A stretch of DNA of 30,461 nt. Source: Clostridiales bacterium. GTDB lineage: Bacteria; Bacillota; Clostridia; Christensenellales; UBA1242. The notes under the pieces were generated by a model. The model ran no database searches and was not told the origin of the DNA. It saw only the letters and a program-made list of their open reading frames with translations. Shown in pieces: positions 23,658 to 30,461 of this stretch (its first letter is position 1; each line of letters begins with the position of its first letter). Where the stretch lies: positions 1 through 30,461 of the forward strand of contig DPGI01000007.1 in NCBI GenBank assembly GCA_003522085.1. The letters are read 5' to 3'. Made by a program: the position numbers and the translations under genes.

Positions 23658-23900
23658 ATGAGTTTAGAAAACATCTTGCTTTTGGCTCAACTTTTTGACC
23701 TGTATGGACCGCTGCTTTCGCCCGCTCAGCAAAGCGTGATGAAAGAGTATATTTTAAATGATTTCACGATTTCAGAAATCGCTGAAAATCAAGGTGTTTC
23801 CAGACAGGCAATCAAAGATGCAGTTTCAAAAGCAGAACAAAAACTTAAAAGTTATGAAAACAAACTTGGTTTTTTAAAAAGACTTAACGGGGAGAAATAA
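23658..23900 (+). CDS. ylxM: YlxM-family SRP-associated helix-turn-helix protein
   Basis: An 80-residue member of the YlxM (UPF0122, p13-like) family, which stands just upstream of ffh in many Bacillota and in streptococci has been linked to SRP function. The product shows the family pattern: a start with LLLAQLFDLYGPLLSPAQ, then YILNDFTISEIAENQGVSRQAIKDAV, which is a sigma-region-4 like helix-turn-helix, then a helical end. It is somewhat shorter than the usual 100-110 residues, missing part of the C-terminal tail. The ATG has GGAG 8 nt before it. Its TAA shares one base with the ffh ATG (TAATG), so both are co-translated. Confidence 0.92.
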   Translation: MSLENILLLAQLFDLYGPLLSPAQQSVMKEYILNDFTISEIAENQGVSRQAIKDAVSKAEQKLKSYENKLGFLKRLNGEK

Positions 23901-25207
23901 TGGCACTTTTTTCATCATTATCCGAAAGATTCAACCACATATTTTCCAAGTTGACAAAGCGCGGCAGACTTACCGAACTCGAAATTAAGGAAGCAATGCG
24001 CGAAGTGCGAATTGCGTTGCTTGAAGCCGATGTCAACTATATGGTGGCAAAAGATTTCATCAAAAAAGTATCTGAAAAAGCAGTCGGCGACGAAGTAATG
24101 AAAAGTCTGACTCCAGCTCAACAGGTCATCAAAATTGTGAGAGACGAACTCACCGAACTTATGAGTTCAAACTCACAAAAACTGACTATCAGTTCAGCTC
24201 CACCAACAATAATAATGTTGTGTGGCTTGCAGGGGGCAGGCAAAACCACAATGTGCGCAAAACTTGGTGCACATCTTAAAAAAAGTGGCAAAAAACCTTT
24301 GCTTGTTGCGTGTGACATCTATCGTCCGGCAGCAATATCGCAACTTCAAGTTGTTGGCAAACAAGCCAATGTCGAAGTGTTTGAACGCGGAACTCAAAAC
24401 CCAGTAAAAACGGCAAAAGAAGCAATTGAATACGCCAAAAAACAGGGATTTGATGTTGTTATCTTAGACACAGCGGGCAGATTGCACATAAACGAAGAGT
24501 TAATGGACGAACTCAAAAACATCAAATCTGCTGTTCATCCAACCGAAATCTTGCTAACTCTTGATTCAATGACAGGACAAGATGCTGTAAACGTTGCAGA
24601 ATCATTCAACAACGCGCTTGATGTTACCGGATTCATTCTTACAAAACTTGATGGTGACACTCGCGGCGGGGCAGCGCTTTCAATCAAAGCAATCACCGGC
24701 AAACCAATCAAATTTACCGGCGTGGGCGAAAAAATCGGCGACATCGAACCATTTTATCCCGACAGAATTGCAAGCCGAATCTTAGGCATGGGTGACGTGC
24801 TTTCGCTTATCGAAAAGGCACAAGAGGCCGTGACCGAAGAAGAAGCCAAGGCAATGGAAAAGAAATTCCGTGAAAATTCATTTACACTTGATGACTATTT
24901 GGTGCAAATTGAAAGCATGAAGAAGATGGGCTCACTTAAAGACATCTTGTCAATGGTTCCGGGACTTAGCAGTAAGCTTAAAGGCGTGGAAATCGACGAA
25001 AACGAGTTGCAAATCAACAAACATATCATTCAATCAATGACACCCCAAGAGCGTCAAAATCCTGACATCATCAAAGCGTCGCGCAGACAAAGAATTGCAA
25101 AAGGCAGCGGAACAAGCGTTCAGCAAGTAAACAAGCTGTTAAGACAATTTGCTCAGTCCAAAGAGATGATGAAACAAATGAAAAACAAAAAAGGACTGAG
25201 ATTTTAA
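23900..25207 (+). CDS. ffh: Signal recognition particle protein Ffh
   Basis: Ffh is the SRP GTPase that binds signal peptides on the ribosome and delivers them to FtsY at the membrane. The 435 residues carry the N domain (1-90), the G domain with GLQGAGKTT (109-117), CDIYRPAA, DTAGRLH (about 191-197), TKLDGDTRGGAALS, and FTGVGEK, and the methionine-rich M domain from about 300, with SMVPG and the RNA-binding RRQRIAKGSG loop (about 394-403). Length is normal (about 430-450). It is translationally coupled to ylxM. Confidence 0.99.
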   Translation: MALFSSLSERFNHIFSKLTKRGRLTELEIKEAMREVRIALLEADVNYMVAKDFIKKVSEKAVGDEVMKSLTPAQQVIKIVRDELTELMSSNSQKLTISSAPPTIIMLCGLQGAGKTTMCAKLGAHLKKSGKKPLLVACDIYRPAAISQLQVVGKQANVEVFERGTQNPVKTAKEAIEYAKKQGFDVVILDTAGRLHINEELMDELKNIKSAVHPTEILLTLDSMTGQDAVNVAESFNNALDVTGFILTKLDGDTRGGAALSIKAITGKPIKFTGVGEKIGDIEPFYPDRIASRILGMGDVLSLIEKAQEAVTEEEAKAMEKKFRENSFTLDDYLVQIESMKKMGSLKDILSMVPGLSSKLKGVEIDENELQINKHIIQSMTPQERQNPDIIKASRRQRIAKGSGTSVQQVNKLLRQFAQSKEMMKQMKNKKGLRF

Positions 25208-25218
25208 TTCGTTACATG

Positions 25219-25259
25219 ATTGCGAAAGCAATTTTGTATAAAGGTTCGCACAAAGCGAA
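25219..25259 (+). other. Two small hairpins between ffh and rpsP
   Basis: ATTGC-GAAA-GCAAT (25219-25232), a GNRA tetraloop stem followed by TTTT, and TTCGC-ACAAA-GCGAA (25245-25259) lie in the 79-nt gap. The first could be a weak terminator or attenuator. I cannot tell whether they regulate the ribosomal protein gene. Confidence 0.35.
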
Positions 25260-25286
25260 ATCACAAAAATTAACAAGGAGGAAAAC

Positions 25287-25538
25287 ATGGCAGTTAAAAT
25301 TAGACTTACAAGACTTGGTGACAAAAAATCACCTTTCTACAGAGTTGTCGTTGCTGATTCAAGAAGCCCAAGAGATGGAAAATTTATCGAAGTTCTTGGA
25401 ACATACGATCCACTCAAAAACCCTGCAGAAGTTAAAGTTGACACTGAAAAAGCTTCAAAATGGCTTAAAAACGGCGCAACCCCAACAGAAACAGCAAAAT
25501 CTGTTCTTGTAAAAGCAGGCGTAATCGAAAAGAAGTAA
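25287..25538 (+). CDS. rpsP: 30S ribosomal protein S16
   Basis: S16 is an early-binding protein of the small subunit. The 83-residue product is complete and typical: AVKIRLTRLGDKKSPFYRVV start, VADSRSPRDGKFIEVLGTYDP, and a C-terminal DTEKASKWLKNGATPTETAKSVL segment. AAGGAGG (25275-25281) gives a clear start. It heads the rpsP-khpA-rimM-trmD-rbgA run, which supplies ribosomal protein and maturation factors. Confidence 0.99.
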   Translation: MAVKIRLTRLGDKKSPFYRVVVADSRSPRDGKFIEVLGTYDPLKNPAEVKVDTEKASKWLKNGATPTETAKSVLVKAGVIEKK

Positions 25539-25547
25539 GGAGAAGAC

Positions 25548-25778
25548 ATGAAAGAACTCGTTGAATACATCGTTCGCAGCCTTGTAGAAGACAAAGACGC
25601 AGTTAAAGTCATAATCGAAGAAAACGACGACGAAACTGTTGTTAGAGTTTCAGTTGCAGACGAAGATATGGGAAGAGTTATAGGCAAAAATGGAAAGGTT
25701 GCATCAAGCATCCGTACAATTGTTAAATCTCTTGCCGGAAAAGAAAGAAGAAAAACTTTCGTTAAATTTGGAGAATAA
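25548..25778 (+). CDS. khpA: KhpA, KH-domain RNA-binding protein
   Basis: A 76-residue protein that is almost entirely one KH domain, with the GXXG loop in GRVIGKNGKVA (about 42-52). KhpA (YlqC) works with KhpB/Jag in RNA binding and in control of cell elongation in streptococci and lactobacilli. It lies 9 nt after rpsP with its own AAGGAG, and its stop shares one base with the rimM start. Typical length and position. Confidence 0.96.
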   Translation: MKELVEYIVRSLVEDKDAVKVIIEENDDETVVRVSVADEDMGRVIGKNGKVASSIRTIVKSLAGKERRKTFVKFGE

Positions 25779-26266
25779 TGGAAAATTTACTCATCGCTAA
25801 AGTTTCAAAGCCACAGGGCATCAAAGGTGAATTAAAATGTCAACTATTCACCGATGTTCTTGTGGCTGTAACAAAGGCGAAAAAGGTGATTATTGAAGGG
25901 AATGAGTGTGATGTCCAATACGCAAAGGTGCGCAATGGTGACCTTTATTTAAAACTTTTGGGTATCAACGACCGCAATAACGCCGAAATCTTTAGAAATT
26001 GCGAAATCTATCTTCCGAAAAACGAAATCGAATCCGAAAAAACCGAAGATTTTTTAGTCGACGATTTGCTTGGCATGGTTCTTTACGATCAGCAAGGAAA
26101 GCAAGTTGGACAAATTGTTGACTATGAAGATTATGGCTCGGCAGCAATACTTTCAATCGACGATGGCGGGCACGTATATGAAGTTCCTTACATCGCCGAA
26201 GTTTTTATTACTGACGGTGACAAATTGGTTGTAAATCGAAAAGCATACGAGGAAAGCCGAATATGA
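25778..26266 (+). CDS. rimM: Ribosome maturation factor RimM
   Basis: RimM helps assemble the 30S head by binding S19. The 162 residues show the N-terminal barrel (IAKVSKPQGIKGELKC, with the family's G-x-KGE) and the PRC barrel domain from about 90 (VDDLLGMVLYDQQGKQVGQIVD, then YEVPYIAEVFITDGD). ATG is preceded by GGAGAAT. It ends in an ATGA overlap with trmD, a conserved coupling. Confidence 0.96.
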   Translation: MENLLIAKVSKPQGIKGELKCQLFTDVLVAVTKAKKVIIEGNECDVQYAKVRNGDLYLKLLGINDRNNAEIFRNCEIYLPKNEIESEKTEDFLVDDLLGMVLYDQQGKQVGQIVDYEDYGSAAILSIDDGGHVYEVPYIAEVFITDGDKLVVNRKAYEESRI

Positions 26267-26943
26267 AAATAGACATTCTTACGCTTTTTCCAGAAAGTTT
26301 TGCGCCATTTAAAGAGAGCATAATTTCTCGTGCGCAAAAAAACGGAGTGATTGAAATCAACATCATCAACATACGTGATTTCACGCTCGACAAACATAAA
26401 AAATGTGACGACACACCTTTTGGCGGAGGAGCAGGCATGTTGATGAGTGTTCAGCCTGTTTACGACGCAGTTAAAAGTGTGCTTACAGATAAAAGCAAAC
26501 TGGTTTATCCTTCACCAAGCGGAAGGGTGTTCAATAGTGCAATTTCGCAACAACTCGCACAAAACGAACACTTGATTTTTATCTGTGGGCATTATGAAGG
26601 CATCGACCAACGACTTATCGAACTTTTTGGCGCTGACGAAATTTCAATCGGCGACTATGTTTTGACAGGCGGCGAAATTCCAACAATGGCAATCGTCGAT
26701 AGCCTGTTAAGGTTTGTTCCTGGCGTGCTTAAAGAGGGCAGTTTAGAAGAAGAAAGTTTTTCAAATGGACTTCTTGAATATCCTCAATACACAAGACCTC
26801 AAATATTTGAAGGATTGGCTGTGCCCGACGTTCTTTTAAGTGGCAATCATCAAGAAATTGCAAAATTTCGCCATGCCGAATCACTTAAAAAAACGCAAAG
26901 GGTTCGACCTGACCTTCTCAAAGGAGAAAAATTTGAAAATTAA
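26263..26943 (+). CDS. trmD: tRNA (guanine-N1)-methyltransferase TrmD
   Basis: TrmD makes m1G37 next to the anticodon, preventing frameshifts. The 226 residues start with IDILTLFPESF and contain DDTPFGGGAGMLM, the SAM-binding trefoil-knot segment ICGHYEGIDQR with SIGDYVLTGGEIP, and the C-terminal tRNA-binding domain (LLEYPQYTRP). The catalytic Asp is in the usual DVLLSGNH block. rbgA begins 11 nt before its stop, where rplS would normally follow. Confidence 0.98.
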   Translation: MKIDILTLFPESFAPFKESIISRAQKNGVIEINIINIRDFTLDKHKKCDDTPFGGGAGMLMSVQPVYDAVKSVLTDKSKLVYPSPSGRVFNSAISQQLAQNEHLIFICGHYEGIDQRLIELFGADEISIGDYVLTGGEIPTMAIVDSLLRFVPGVLKEGSLEEESFSNGLLEYPQYTRPQIFEGLAVPDVLLSGNHQEIAKFRHAESLKKTQRVRPDLLKGEKFEN

Positions 26944-27748
26944 TTGGTTTCCCGGACATATGAAGAAAGCGCTCGATGAAATGCGAGCCGAATTAAACAA
27001 GGCAGATGCGGTCGTCTATGTTTTGGATTCACGCGCACCAAAAAGTTGCTTGAATCCCGAGCTTTCTCGTTTGACCAATGGGAAGCCAATTTTATATATT
27101 CTCAACAAAATTGATTTGACCGATTTTGCGCGACTTGAAAGTATTAAAAGCACATTTAAAGGTGATGGATTTGACTATCTTATGCTCAATTCCACCCAAA
27201 GCGGCTCAGCAAAAGATGTATGCACAAAAATCCGCAGTTTGTGCAGCGCAAAAGTTAAAAAATTCGAAAGCAAAGGCATCGGCGTGACCTTGCGCGCAAT
27301 AATCGTAGGCGTGCCTAATTGCGGAAAGAGCACACTTGTAAACAACCTTTGCAAAAAAGCAAAAGCAGTCACAGGTGACCGCCCAGGTGTAACAAAAGGC
27401 AAGCAGTGGTTTAAAATCGGAACAGGCGTTGAAATCTGCGACACACCGGGAACGCTTTATCCAAACCTGTCAAACCAAGAAATCGCAAAAACTTTGGCGT
27501 TTATCGGCAGTATTCGAGACGAAATTCTTGATGAAGTTGAAGTTGCCACCGAACTTTTGGCTCGAATTGAAAAATTGTATCCATCGGCAATCGAAACTCG
27601 TTTTAAAGGCGCAAAAAATCTCGAAGGAATCTGCCGCGTTCGTGCCTATCTTTTGTCAGGCGGCGAACTTGATATTTCTCGTGCGGCAAAAGCGGTTATC
27701 AGCGAGTTTAGAAGCGGCAAGCTTGGCAAACTTATGATTGAAGAATAA
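26933..27748 (+). CDS. rbgA: Ribosome biogenesis GTPase RbgA (YlqF)
   Basis: RbgA is a circularly permuted GTPase needed for late 50S assembly (L16, L27 and L36 incorporation). The 271 residues start INWFPGHMKKA, typical of the family, and show G4 NKID (58-61) before G1 GVPNCGKS (126-133) and G3 DTPG (170-173), which proves the permutation. The start is TTG at 26933, with AAGGAG ending about 8 nt upstream; an in-frame ATG at 26840 is inside trmD. It overlaps the trmD stop by 11 nt, so rplS was removed cleanly from between them. Confidence 0.95.
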   Translation: MKINWFPGHMKKALDEMRAELNKADAVVYVLDSRAPKSCLNPELSRLTNGKPILYILNKIDLTDFARLESIKSTFKGDGFDYLMLNSTQSGSAKDVCTKIRSLCSAKVKKFESKGIGVTLRAIIVGVPNCGKSTLVNNLCKKAKAVTGDRPGVTKGKQWFKIGTGVEICDTPGTLYPNLSNQEIAKTLAFIGSIRDEILDEVEVATELLARIEKLYPSAIETRFKGAKNLEGICRVRAYLLSGGELDISRAAKAVISEFRSGKLGKLMIEE

Positions 27749-28095
27749 TGAAAAAAGAAAATAAAATAAAAGGCCAAAAATATGAAATTTTGGCTCAAAA
27801 TTATTTAAAGCAACACAAATACAGCATAATCGCCACAAACGTATCTAATTTTTGTGGCGAAATTGATATTGTTGCAAAGCAAAATGATACATATGTATTT
27901 GTCGAAGTGAAGGGCAGAGAGTCGACCGCATTCGGTGCGCCATATGAGGCCGTGACACCTTACAAACAAAACAAAATTCGCCGCACAGCCCAAGCTTATT
28001 TAAAAAGCAAACATTTGCTTGATACTTGTGATGTTAGATTTGATGTTATAAGTATTTTAGACAACGAAATTGAGCATTTAATTGACGCATTTTAA
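27748..28095 (+). CDS. yraN: YraN-family (UPF0102) endonuclease-like protein
   Basis: A 115-residue protein with a restriction-endonuclease-like fold. The key motif GEIDIVA-x7-YVFVEVKGRES (residues about 37-59) supplies the usual E, D and E-x-K residues. The N-terminal KGQKYEILAQNYLKQHKYSI replaces the more common GxxGE with KGQKYE. Function in the cell is unknown; the family is often placed near yifB, dprA and rnhB. It shares one base with the rbgA stop (TAATG). Last gene of the SRP/ribosome run. Confidence 0.9.
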   Translation: MKKENKIKGQKYEILAQNYLKQHKYSIIATNVSNFCGEIDIVAKQNDTYVFVEVKGRESTAFGAPYEAVTPYKQNKIRRTAQAYLKSKHLLDTCDVRFDVISILDNEIEHLIDAF

Positions 28096-28155
28096 CAATC
28101 GAACAAAACTCCGCGACAAATTATCGCAACCAAACAACCGAATAAATAAGTGCAT

Positions 28156-28182
28156 AAAAAACACCTTTTGAAGGTGTTTTTA
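28156..28182. terminator. Bidirectional terminator between yraN and the GT4 gene
   Basis: AAAAACACCTT (28157-28167) pairs with AAGGTGTTTTT (28171-28181) around a 3-nt loop, with A and T tracts on both sides. It lies between convergent genes and can end transcription in both directions. The remaining 60 nt after yraN show nothing else. Confidence 0.88.
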
Positions 28183-28184
28183 TT

Positions 28185-29375
28185 TTAGTCTGTAATATCG
28201 ATGATTGTTGGCTCGATGTGTCTCTTTTTAGCGCGTCCGTTGTATTTTGGATCCCAATCTTCGATTGCTGCTTTAAACATTTCTTCAATCTTGTCGATGC
28301 TGCGTTCGATAAGGAAGTTTTTAGAATGTTCAACGTATTGTTGTTTGTATTCTTGTCTAACTTCTGGATGTTCGATCCACCAATCAAGTTTTTTCGCCAA
28401 ATCTTTATAATCGCCAGCTTTAAACAATGACTCTTCGCAGATTGTGAATTGAGGAGTTGCTGAACGTGGAGATTTTGATACGATTGGCACAACTCCGCAC
28501 GCGATTGCTTCCATACAGCTTATGCCTTCAATTTCGGTGTCAGCAGGGTGGATATAAATATCGGTGAAGTTGTGAATTGAGTGAAGTTGTTCTTTTGTGT
28601 AAAAGCCAAAAATTGGCGCGTTTGGAAGGCAAGTTGACATTTTTTGAATCTTCTTCTTTAAAGGACCTTTTCCGCCGAAGATAAGTTGAATTTGGTCTTT
28701 ATATTTTGACATATTCACTGCTTTAATAATCAAATCGTGGCGCTTTTCTTGGCTGAATCTGCCGATGAAAGAAACTATGATTTTATCATTCAAAAATACT
28801 GGTTTTTCGCCTTCTTCCATAGTGAAAAAGTCAGAAAATCCGTTTGAAATAACGTGCAAATAGTTGTTGTAGCCTTGTTTTACAAGTCTGTCAGCAATCA
28901 TTTTGCTTGGGCAGTGGATGTGTTTAACATATCTGTAAATGTTGCGATAAAAGCTTTGATACAATGCGTCGTTAAGAGGTTTTAAGCGGTGCAAATAAAT
29001 TGTTGATGTAATGTTGCAAGGGTCGATATGGAAAGCAGCGGTGCAAGGCACGTTAAGTTCACGGCAAAGTTTAACAGCGGTGCAGCCAAGTTTGAATGGC
29101 ATATAAACATGAACGATGTCGCTTCCGATAATTGCTTCTTTAAGCACTTCTTTGTCAGGTGCTGCAAAAGTGAAACCCTCTGAAGAAATAATTTTATCTG
29201 CTAGTTTTCCAAAAGAACGTTTTGGAAGACCAAATTTTGTTCTGCCTTCGTTGTCAATAGTAACAACTCTTACAGTATGTCCGCGCTTGCGAAGCATTTC
29301 TGTAAATCTTCGGGCTGACACGTTTGTGCCGTTGTTTTCTTCGAAATATCCGTCAGTGACAAAAGTGATAATCAT
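28185..29375 (-). CDS. Glycosyltransferase family 4 (GT-B), envelope sugar transferase
   Basis: A 396-residue retaining GT-B glycosyltransferase. The N-terminal donor-independent domain starts IITFVTDGYFEENNGTNVSARRF with GHTVRVVT; the C-terminal domain has VSFIGRFSQEKRHDLIIKAV, FGGKGPLKK and the E-x7-E motif in TEIEGISCMEAIACG (about 281-295). Such enzymes make glycolipids (for example glucosyl-diacylglycerol) or teichoic, capsular or other wall polymers; the closest look is to the diacylglycerol glucosyltransferase type, which is a guess. The C-terminus carries a basic RAKKRH patch that could touch membrane lipid. AGAGAGG precedes the ATG. No other glycan genes adjoin, so the acceptor is unknown. 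Confidence 0.88.
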   Translation of the reverse strand: MIITFVTDGYFEENNGTNVSARRFTEMLRKRGHTVRVVTIDNEGRTKFGLPKRSFGKLADKIISSEGFTFAAPDKEVLKEAIIGSDIVHVYMPFKLGCTAVKLCRELNVPCTAAFHIDPCNITSTIYLHRLKPLNDALYQSFYRNIYRYVKHIHCPSKMIADRLVKQGYNNYLHVISNGFSDFFTMEEGEKPVFLNDKIIVSFIGRFSQEKRHDLIIKAVNMSKYKDQIQLIFGGKGPLKKKIQKMSTCLPNAPIFGFYTKEQLHSIHNFTDIYIHPADTEIEGISCMEAIACGVVPIVSKSPRSATPQFTICEESLFKAGDYKDLAKKLDWWIEHPEVRQEYKQQYVEHSKNFLIERSIDKIEEMFKAAIEDWDPKYNGRAKKRHIEPTIIDITD

Positions 29376-29393
29376 AATTTACCTCTCTAAAAC

Positions 29394-29399
29394 AGAATA
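29394..29399 (-). promoter_or_regulatory. Possible extended -10 promoter of the GT4 gene
   Basis: On the minus strand, TGT-TATTCT (hexamer 29399-29394) gives an extended -10, with no convincing -35. Transcription would start near 29387, about 12 nt before the ATG. Confidence 0.45.
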
Positions 29400-29450
29400 A
29401 CATATATTTTTGAAAAAGCGAAATATTTTAGCGTCAAAAAGCGATATTTT

Positions 29451-30302
29451 TTATTCATCAAAGTCGGGAATGAATTGAGTCGTTGCACTTTCCTTATCTT
29501 GAACAAATCCGTTTTTAAATCCAAGTTTAATTGCGTGGGAAACAACGATTTTATATTCAAGCGGATCGAGTTTTCTATCAACTGGAGCGCAGGCTTTAAA
29601 GCATGGCGTGTATTGATTCATAAGGCTGATAAAAGTGTCCGTGCCAAGATTTTCGGCAATCCAGTCTAAAACAGCCAAACTGTCTTTTACGTGTGAAGGC
29701 AAAATCATGTGCCTAATGATGATTCCCTTTTTCATAAGGCCGTTTTCGATTACGTCAATCGGCTGATTTTTTCGCATTTGCGCTATCGCCAGGGTTGCCT
29801 CTTCAAAATAATTTGGCGCTGCTGAATAGACGGCAGAAAGTTCAGGCGAGCAGTATTTAAGGTCAACCAGGTAAACATCAACCAACCCCTTTAATTTTGC
29901 AATGGTCTCGGCGCTTTCAAATCCAGAACTATTCCAAACAACGGGAATGCAAGGCTTGTAAATTTTTAATGCCGAAATAATTTCTGTGGTGTAGTGCGAA
30001 GGGGTGACAAGGTTTATGTTGTGCGCGCCCTTTTGTTCGAGATCTTTAAAAATCTGCACAAGGTCGTTGATGGTGATTTCTTTGCCCTTGCCGAGATGGC
30101 TGATTTGATAGTTTTGACAGAAAATGCATTTCATGTTGCAATGCGAAAAAAATATGGCACCGCTGCCATTTGTTCCGCTGATAACAGGTTCTTCCCAGTG
30201 GTGAAGCATGACCTTTGCGACTTTAAGCGATTTTGCACCACAATATCCGCAAACTTTTGATCGGTCAACGTTGCACTTTCTCGGGCAAATATTGCATTTC
30301 AT
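29451..30302 (-). CDS. PflA-like radical SAM protein (COG1313 type), target unknown
   Basis: A 283-residue radical SAM protein of the PflX/PflA-like group. It has the canonical CNMKCIFC cluster (C55, C59, C62) followed by QN, an N-terminal Cys-rich stretch (C3, C6, C10, C18, C21) that may hold a second metal, NLVTPSHYT, VVWNSSGFES, VDVYLVDLKY and RHMILPSHV, all marks of activating-enzyme relatives. No glycyl-radical enzyme gene lies near, so its partner is unknown. The ATG at 30302 has no ribosome binding site, and an extended -10 TAAAAT ends 6 nt before it; in frame upstream is TAA, so no earlier start exists. The mRNA therefore looks leaderless. It lies upstream of, and in the same direction as, the GT4 gene. 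Confidence 0.9.
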   Translation of the reverse strand: MKCNICPRKCNVDRSKVCGYCGAKSLKVAKVMLHHWEEPVISGTNGSGAIFFSHCNMKCIFCQNYQISHLGKGKEITINDLVQIFKDLEQKGAHNINLVTPSHYTTEIISALKIYKPCIPVVWNSSGFESAETIAKLKGLVDVYLVDLKYCSPELSAVYSAAPNYFEEATLAIAQMRKNQPIDVIENGLMKKGIIIRHMILPSHVKDSLAVLDWIAENLGTDTFISLMNQYTPCFKACAPVDRKLDPLEYKIVVSHAIKLGFKNGFVQDKESATTQFIPDFDE

Positions 30303-30308
30303 AGTTAA

Positions 30309-30337
30309 ATTTTAGCATGTTTAAAGCATTAAAGCAA
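30309..30337 (-). promoter_or_regulatory. Promoter of the radical SAM gene, placing the transcript start at the ATG
   Basis: On the minus strand, TTGCTT (30337-30332), a 17-nt spacer and TAAAAT (30314-30309), with TGC before it (extended -10). Six nucleotides (TTAACT) then lead straight into the ATG at 30302. Confidence 0.65.
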
Positions 30338-30381
30338 GAAAATATGAAAAAGAAAATTTTTTTGAAAATATCAATAAATTA

Positions 30382-30411
30382 TTGACTTTTGTGTAGATTT
30401 TTTGTTATACT
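30382..30411 (+). promoter_or_regulatory. Promoter of the tRNA gene at the right edge
   Basis: TTGACT (30382-30387), an 18-nt spacer and TATACT (30406-30411) with TG one base before it. Transcription should start near 30418, 14 nt before the tRNA. Confidence 0.75.
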
Positions 30412-30431
30412 TGCGATTGCAAGGAAGATAT

Positions 30432-30461
30432 GGATCGCTAGCTCAGTTGGTAGAGCAATTG
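30432..30461 (+). tRNA. 5' half of a tRNA, cut by the window edge
   Basis: GGATCGC (acceptor arm, 30432-30438), TA, D-stem GCTC, loop AGTTGGTA and GAGC, then the first bases of the anticodon stem. This matches the 5' end of an elongator tRNA. The anticodon is beyond the edge, so the amino acid cannot be named. Confidence 0.9.

Noticed and set aside
29414..29449. Repeated AAAAAGCGA motifs between the radical SAM and GT4 genes
   Set aside because: Two short AT-rich copies only, with weak pairing; no convincing terminator or operator can be drawn from them.

Overview
The window looks like a chromosomal segment of a low-GC Bacillota (Firmicutes), most likely an uncultured Clostridia-type gut bacterium. 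The evidence is the AT-rich intergenic DNA, strong AAGGAG ribosome binding sites, a DnaD-family protein with a DnaI-like helicase loader, the ylxM-ffh-rpsP-khpA-rimM-trmD-rbgA order, and the dprA-topA-trmFO-hslV-hslU order typical of Bacillota. TGA is used as a stop (topA, lepA, rimM), so the standard bacterial code applies. I saw no phage, insertion sequence, CRISPR array or toxin-antitoxin module. Nearly all of the window is housekeeping DNA; the accessory part is one giant repeat-rich surface protein and a few small or lineage-specific genes.

Layout. 1-2541: a minus-strand replication pair (DnaD-like protein, then DnaI-like loader) behind a TTGACA promoter. 2542-4523: an exported M1-type metallopeptidase, probably a lipoprotein, and a small one-pass membrane protein with an acidic tail. 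4578-5074: ribosomal protein L19 as a lone gene with its own promoter, folded leader and terminator. 5103-13091: yifB-dprA-topA-trmFO-hslV-hslU-trxA, with a perfect consensus promoter for topA inside dprA and an extended -10 inside trmFO. 13154-14919: iscS-iscU behind a structured 108-nt leader. 14962-19813: the 1542-residue surface protein, closed by a bidirectional terminator shared with a convergent glycerophosphodiesterase. 20674-23583: lepA-hemW, with lepA apparently leaderless. 23591-28095: ylxM-ffh-rpsP-khpA-rimM-trmD-rbgA-yraN, tightly packed. 28185-30302: two minus-strand genes, a GT4 glycosyltransferase and a PflA-like radical SAM protein, the latter apparently leaderless. 30382-30461: promoter and 5' half of a tRNA cut by the window edge.

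How the parts fit. In Bacillus subtilis the SRP/ribosome-maturation genes run through trmD-rplS-rbgA and on to dprA-topA-trmFO-xerC-hslVU as one neighbourhood. Here both halves are present but in swapped order: rplS has left its place between trmD and rbgA and sits beside yifB-dprA, and xerC and rnhB are absent. Together the genes cover initiation of replication, supercoiling, DNA uptake or recombination, protein targeting, 30S and 50S maturation, tRNA modification, regulated proteolysis and Fe-S assembly.

Points most worth a second look: two genes whose -10 box lies exactly 6 nt before the ATG (lepA and the radical SAM gene), a shortened TrmFO that seems to lack both catalytic cysteines, a DnaD protein with four tandem DnaD C-type repeats, three to four near-identical 300-bp tandem repeats in the surface protein, and unexplained folded leaders before rplS, iscS and ylxM. 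I found no convincing wholly new multi-gene system.
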